The notes under the pieces are model-generated. The model saw only the letters and a program-made list of their open reading frames with translations. It was not told the origin of the DNA and searched no databases. A DNA stretch of 8,252 nucleotides, from positions 1 through 8,252 of the forward strand of contig CACZQT010000263.1 in NCBI GenBank assembly GCA_902783295.1, given 5' to 3'. This DNA is from an uncultured Lachnospiraceae bacterium. GTDB taxonomy: Bacteria > Bacillota > Clostridia > Lachnospirales > Lachnospiraceae. Position numbers and translations under genes: made by a program. Of the stretch, positions 6,801 to 8,252 are shown one piece after another; the first letter of the stretch is position 1; the number at the start of each line of letters is the position of its first letter.

Positions 6801-8117
6801 GGTGATACGGTATCCCTGCACGCAGAAGCCTCAGGAACCAAGGCGTTCCAATGGTTCTCCTGCGCGGAAGACGGCAGTAACGAAACGCCTTGTGAAGGCG
6901 AAAGTGCGGGCACAGACACCCTGACGTTCCTGCTCACTGAGGAAAGCGCGGAACGGCTTTACTTCTGCCAGCTGACCGGGCTGGACGGGCAAACTACCCG
7001 TCCGGTGAGTCTCCGGGCCAGGGTTCTGTCCAAGGCCAGAATTACACAGGAGCCTTCAGATGTGACGGCCGAGCCGGGCACCTCAGCTGAATTCCATCTT
7101 GCAACCACAGGCGCAAAGACCATTCTGTGGGAAAGCAGCGAAGACGGTATCAACTGGACCGCAGTCCCTGACAGTACTGATATCTGCACAGTAACAGTTA
7201 CGGAAGAAGCCGCTCAGATCAGCTATCGATGCGCAGTAACCGGAAGTGACGGAGAAACCGTATATTCCAAAATTGTCCGAGTGAAACCGCCGGCTGTAAT
7301 CACACAGCAGCCCTCTCCTGTAAACAGTTCGGTAGGACTGACATCCGGGTTTACCGTTCAGGCATATTGCGCGGTCAGTTACCAATGGGAAATCAGCCAG
7401 GATGGAGATGTATGGGCCGAACTCACGGATACCTCCTCCACATCCCCCACACTAAGCATCAAGATCACAACAGACAATCTGGAGGCTTTCTTCCGATGCA
7501 AAGTAACCGGATACGACAGCCAAGCGGTATATTCTGATCCGGTACAGATAATTGCAAGCGCATATATAACAAATCAGCCTCAGTCCGCAACTGTCGGCCT
7601 GTATGACATAGCGGAAATACGAGTGGAAGCAAAAGGCGCCGCTTCCTATCGCTGGCAAATAACCGATGAGTCCGGCAGCACCTGGATCGATTTCACCGGT
7701 GCAGGAGCAGATACGCCGGCCATTACACTTCTGGGCAGGGAAAGTCTCTTCGGCCGCAGTTTCCATTGCATCATCACCGGAAAAGACGGCAAAACGAAAA
7801 CAAGCCGTGCGGCAACACTGACGCGCGGCAACAGCGAAAACACCCGGATACTCCATATACCCGTGCTGACAGAATCAATAGAAGATGAAGCTTTTGCCGG
7901 AATCGACGCCGAAGTGGCTGTCTTTACAGACCACTGTCAGACCTTTGGTAAAAGTATTTTCACCGGAAGCAGTATGCGGTTTGTTTACATGCCGGACGGT
8001 AACGTAACAATCGATCCCGATGCCTTTGCCGGATGCAGCGTTACCCTGATTGTTTTCTCGGGAAGCCAGGCAGAAAATTTCGCGCAACAGCATCACCTGC
8101 CCTATGAAGCTCCCTGA
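738..8117 (+). CDS. Giant secreted BspA-type LRR_5 protein with eight Ig-like domains
   Basis: The product is a 2459-residue exported repeat protein, probably a surface or secreted adhesin. That role is inferred from the family and not shown by the sequence. From GTG 738 the N-terminus reads MKKSIFSTMIILLLLFLF, a typical signal sequence. Residues 31-1600 carry seven header-LRR-cap cassettes with roughly 45 LRR_5 units of about 23 residues (pattern L-x-x-I-x-LP-x-x-L-x-x-IG-x-x-AF-x-x-C). Residues 1605-1653 are a header-like remnant. Residues 1654-2365 hold eight Ig-like domains, and 2366-2459 a final LRR module ending with the cap GSQAENFAQQHHLPYEAP. The gene stops at TGA 8115-8117, 17 bases before the stop of the convergent psuG-like gene. 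It appears monocistronic, with its own promoter. No LPXTG, SLH, dockerin or C-terminal membrane helix is visible. No catalytic motif is seen. The open frame from TTG 609 is rejected as the start. Confidence 0.93.
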   Translation: MKKSIFSTMIILLLLFLFTDGFPEGEILQDGDWEYTVTNSEATIVKYNGNAERITFPESVDGYPVRVIGNGKNAVVYASNTNATTVTGTQYITVPYGVTRIADKAFTGQAIRSISLPSSLQSIGSEAFYNTWITAVTIPGSVDIIENYAFYSNSKLKTITIQNGVREIGTYAFASCWDYFTDGNGRITLSLPETSLRIIGDNAFSGSWLTSFVFPEGLTSVGKSIISHNEKMSSVTLPSDWTSIPDGLFKDYTGSGTLTIPEGITSIGAEAFSCSSYTPKYRIVLPSGLVSIGDKAFFNTKKLFTGNYTVDSTVTTIGTQAFYNCGIETLTLPDEVAIGTQITDVIVKARLSSSAGSALISQETYSLIDLDNPDYQIKVRDGKAIIMRYAGTAETVSIPASFGDVPTEEISSYSYKVTKEDEEGDPYTVTYTAGAFQGNNTVKSIILPNTLLTINTKAFQNCTALETISLPTGLKSIGDYAFRSCGQLQEIQLPYGLETIGTNVFSGCSSLTALEIPGSWTEVPAGFFSGLTGLTSITIPNSITTIGANAFMGCSGLQQITLPAGLTSLGAAAFRGCSVLKSVNLPTGLTSLENQTFNICPALESISLPTGLTEIKAEAFKGCTGLKAINLSNVITLGENVFSDCVALDTVTLSSKSGFTQIPAGAFMNCTGLANIEIPSSVTVIGDNAFKGCTGLTSLTLTQALTTIGASAFENCSGITTLTQKSITKITSIGEKAFAGCDSIKNMVVPMSLSSLGANAFPAGILLHVDFSSNSYGKIKNYGISYLAYSGTTEMTVTEYKGTLDTVTVPEIFYGVRPVIKIGSSAFNAANVKKIVLPSTITHLYYRAFAGSSVEEIDFSGAQITTVGDSCFQYCTGLKSLNLPDSVTYLGEDAFRGMTRLETIHLPNNDKITTLGNAPFDGCTSLQTLTLPDYLVADSDLFTVDIGHSARLFANLGTTTTASLCAKNIEFSSSLTPDWLFRLQNEGTSMMLMTYYGEGSENMEIPAAIEEIPVISLSSCFKDSHPEILQVTIPSSVTNIYENVFSGCSNLASVFLGDNLKTVIGNAFNANTMVYYKAGTSTDTALKYESLNAIGYSVDQGAATVIKGTVRSASLAIPSQIAGIPVTSIADDAFLNQTALKSLTIPDSVTSIGQNAFKGCSGLEQINFGSGLVTIGFNAFENCKNLTGTILLPDSLRNLNNDAFKNSGKADTIIRLNDSLTNVRSSAFNDYNGKIQCTVASSAFWGIAKTAENSLSGLEFTDPINAPDWVLTVTNLSKKTMKAVSYLGGTAYNNTISIPGRINTWAVSELADELLIQACPGVLILNEGLESIGNDFMYATNLTELTFPSTLKTIGNYAFFGSTGSASKLTTVTLNSGLVSIGEHAFGGHKNLKSIELPASLKVLGEYAFRDGGISTLTLPDNMTNPGYRPMGVTNSYGIITDRGTIFCKADSATARLVSGEYYDPRNPDWSLINMTGGLRISLWKYSSGDELTVPAMFYGQNVVSLGSMSAADYKKIILPEGLASISGSFNSNVEEVIIPDSVTSIGSGLFESLRHMEEIILPDNIQLYDTASSPLFHENTRVIARVNTTTAKNLKASGFQDPMYPGVNYKYVNGVLHLTGLDESTALARVSRFTEVIDEGALDSAAQVVFENAPVITVQPTNILANPGSTVEFSAQATNTVKTIWQESLNGGITWLDIDEADSSGLSVSVTAENSNRLWRMAAYGPLSEYGNITYSKAVGILPKLDNIEHPENVSAEPGEYVTFIAGADNAGSCQWEMSRDGGNTWSELSGEEYPELEIMCEDAEIYFRCRFTGISGDTETTEAAWLRPAYHLIKAPESKTGAINENVILSIKATGVRSITWQCSVDNGQWATVGSGDQLSVTVTDNMRSHEYRYRCVLSPYNSSETVETAAVVITVKAGIAEQPTDQHGIIGSEVTFRIETTDAETWQWQQSTDNGITWYDLTGENSPALTLTTSEEMADYVYRCQITGSGDDTVNSDSVRVLIQANALNTLQDQAAFIGDTVSLHAEASGTKAFQWFSCAEDGSNETPCEGESAGTDTLTFLLTEESAERLYFCQLTGLDGQTTRPVSLRARVLSKARITQEPSDVTAEPGTSAEFHLATTGAKTILWESSEDGINWTAVPDSTDICTVTVTEEAAQISYRCAVTGSDGETVYSKIVRVKPPAVITQQPSPVNSSVGLTSGFTVQAYCAVSYQWEISQDGDVWAELTDTSSTSPTLSIKITTDNLEAFFRCKVTGYDSQAVYSDPVQIIASAYITNQPQSATVGLYDIAEIRVEAKGAASYRWQITDESGSTWIDFTGAGADTPAITLLGRESLFGRSFHCIITGKDGKTKTSRAATLTRGNSENTRILHIPVLTESIEDEAFAGIDAEVAVFTDHCQTFGKSIFTGSSMRFVYMPDGNVTIDPDAFAGCSVTLIVFSGSQAENFAQQHHLPYEAP
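828..5696 (+). repeat. Seven LRR cassettes (header, LRR_5 run, cap) plus a remnant of an eighth
   Basis: Seven cassettes can be aligned by eye. Each begins with a header of the type W/Y-x-(I/V)-...-Y-x-G-...-(I/V)-P-...-V-x-x-(I/L). It continues with LRR_5 units and closes with a cap like V-x-A-x-x-x-S/T-x-T-A-x-x-L. Approximate residue spans are 31-366, 373-780, 781-968, 977-1091, 1092-1256, 1267-1463 and 1468-1600, with about 10, 15, 5, 3, 5, 4 and 3 LRR units. A (N/T/A)PD(W/Y) motif marks the header at residues 372, 976, 1266 and 1467. An eighth, header-like stretch (1605-1653, with KYVNGVLHLTGLDES) runs into the Ig array. Boundaries are good to about ten residues. Confidence 0.8.
2043..3026 (+). 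repeat. Longest uninterrupted LRR_5 run, about 15 units of 69 bases
   Basis: Residues 436-763 contain about 15 consecutive LRR_5 units with the AF (or VF/FF/TF) landmark roughly every 23 residues. DNA-level echoes remain: TGTACCGGACTG at 2604-2615 and 2745-2756, and TGTACAGGACTG at 2814-2825. The last two are exactly 69 bases apart and the first two 141 bases apart. The same 12-mer with one change occurs at 3360-3371 in the next cassette. Nearly every unit here has a cysteine after the AF landmark (GC, NC, SC or DC), unlike cassettes 1, 6 and 7. This fits amplification by unit duplication. Confidence 0.8.
5697..7832 (+). repeat. Tandem array of eight bacterial Ig-like domains
   Basis: Eight units of 86-92 residues follow one another without linkers: 5697-5972, 5973-6230, 6231-6497, 6498-6761, 6762-7034, 7035-7292, 7293-7556 and 7557-7832. 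The shared pattern is I-x-x-Q/x-P-x-x-x-x-x-x-x-G, then a hydrophobic B-strand-like segment, W-x-x-S-x-D-G-x-x-W, and Y/F-R-C-x-(V/I)-T-G-x-D-x-x-T-V-x-S. Units 4, 6, 7 and 8 are closest to the pattern, unit 5 lacks the second tryptophan, and unit 1 is most divergent. Such arrays usually act as stalks or binding modules of surface proteins. Boundaries are set by eye at the residues just before the I-x-x-x-P motif. Confidence 0.85.
7833..8114 (+). repeat. C-terminal LRR_5 module with closing cap
   Basis: Residues 2366-2459 return to the LRR_5 pattern after the Ig array. Three units carry the landmarks EAF, SIF and DAF, with LHIP and VYMP strands. The protein then ends with TLIVFSGSQAENFAQQHHLPYE, the same G-S-x-A-x-x-x-A kind of cap that closes the earlier cassettes. 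It is a complete ending, so the stop at 8115 looks natural and not a truncation. Confidence 0.75.
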
Positions 8118-8134
8118 GCCGCCTCTTTATATCG

Positions 8135-8252
8135 TTACATGCACAGTTCCCTGGCTATCTGCGCGCCCAGTTTCGCGTTGTTGAACACGAGCTGGATGTT
8201 CGCCTTCAGGGAATCCCCGCCGGTCAGCTTCTGGATCTTGTCCAGCAGGTAC
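8135..8252 (-). CDS. psuG: Pseudouridine-5'-phosphate glycosidase, C-terminal end (start outside window)
   Basis: On the minus strand the frame entering at 8251 reads YLLDKIQKLTGGDSLKANIQ and continues LVFNNAKLGAQIARELCM to TAA at 8137-8135. The L-T-G-G-x-S-L-x-A-N-I-x-L-V-x-N-N-A-x-L-G-A-x-I-A pattern is how PsuG proteins end. PsuG reversibly converts pseudouridine 5'-phosphate to uracil and ribose 5-phosphate in the cytoplasm, in pseudouridine salvage. Only 38 residues are visible and no catalytic residue is among them, so the call rests on this C-terminal signature. The gene converges on the giant LRR gene with 17 bases between the stops, and I see no clear terminator between them. Confidence 0.75.
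   Translation of the reverse strand, partial: YLLDKIQKLTGGDSLKANIQLVFNNAKLGAQIARELCM

Noticed and set aside
7452..7856. A 134-codon minus-strand open frame over the Ig-like domains, with others at 7083-7385 and 5564-5833.
   Set aside because: They run against the conserved Ig repeat pattern on the plus strand and show no start signal or known domain.
8109..8119. A GCTC-CCT-GAGC hairpin over the stop of the giant gene as an intrinsic terminator.
   Set aside because: A 4-bp stem with a 3-base loop and no proper T run is not convincing.

Overview
The window holds one very large surface-protein gene (+ strand, about 738-8117) between the ends of two housekeeping genes. Upstream is the 3' part of a 2-oxoacid:ferredoxin oxidoreductase gamma subunit gene (+, 1-503, start outside the window). 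Downstream, on the opposite strand, is the 3' end of a probable pseudouridine-5'-phosphate glycosidase gene (-, 8135-8252, start outside the window). A ferredoxin-linked 2-oxoacid oxidoreductase and a giant BspA-type leucine-rich-repeat protein with bacterial Ig-like domains point to an anaerobic Bacillota (Clostridia-like) bacterium, probably host- or gut/rumen-associated. This is inferred from gene content only. The flanking genes look more GC-rich than the giant gene (two sampled 60-base lines of each: about 58-67% against about 45-55%).

Layout. 1-503: oxidoreductase gamma subunit. 504-737: a 234-base gap with two hairpins (516-529 and 555-581; the second is an 11-bp perfect stem), a sigma70/sigmaA-like extended -10 promoter (637-666) and a strong Shine-Dalgarno (723-729). 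The giant gene then begins at GTG 738. The reading frame stays open upstream to a TTG at 609, but the promoter lies inside that extension, so 738 is the better start. 8118-8134: only 17 bases separate the two convergent genes.

The giant protein (2459 aa from GTG 738) has a signal peptide or signal anchor, then about 1620 residues built from seven repeated cassettes. Each cassette is a beta-rich header, a run of about 23-residue LRR_5 repeats, and a short cap. An eighth, header-like piece leads into eight tandem Ig-like domains of about 86-92 residues (5697-7832). After these, a last LRR module and cap end the protein. No LPXTG, SLH, dockerin, choline-binding repeat or C-terminal membrane anchor is visible, so how it stays on the cell, if it does, is open. 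The likely role is adhesion to host, substrate or other microbes. The gene has its own promoter and no evident partner here, so the three genes probably do not act together. I found no RNA gene, CRISPR array or mobile element.
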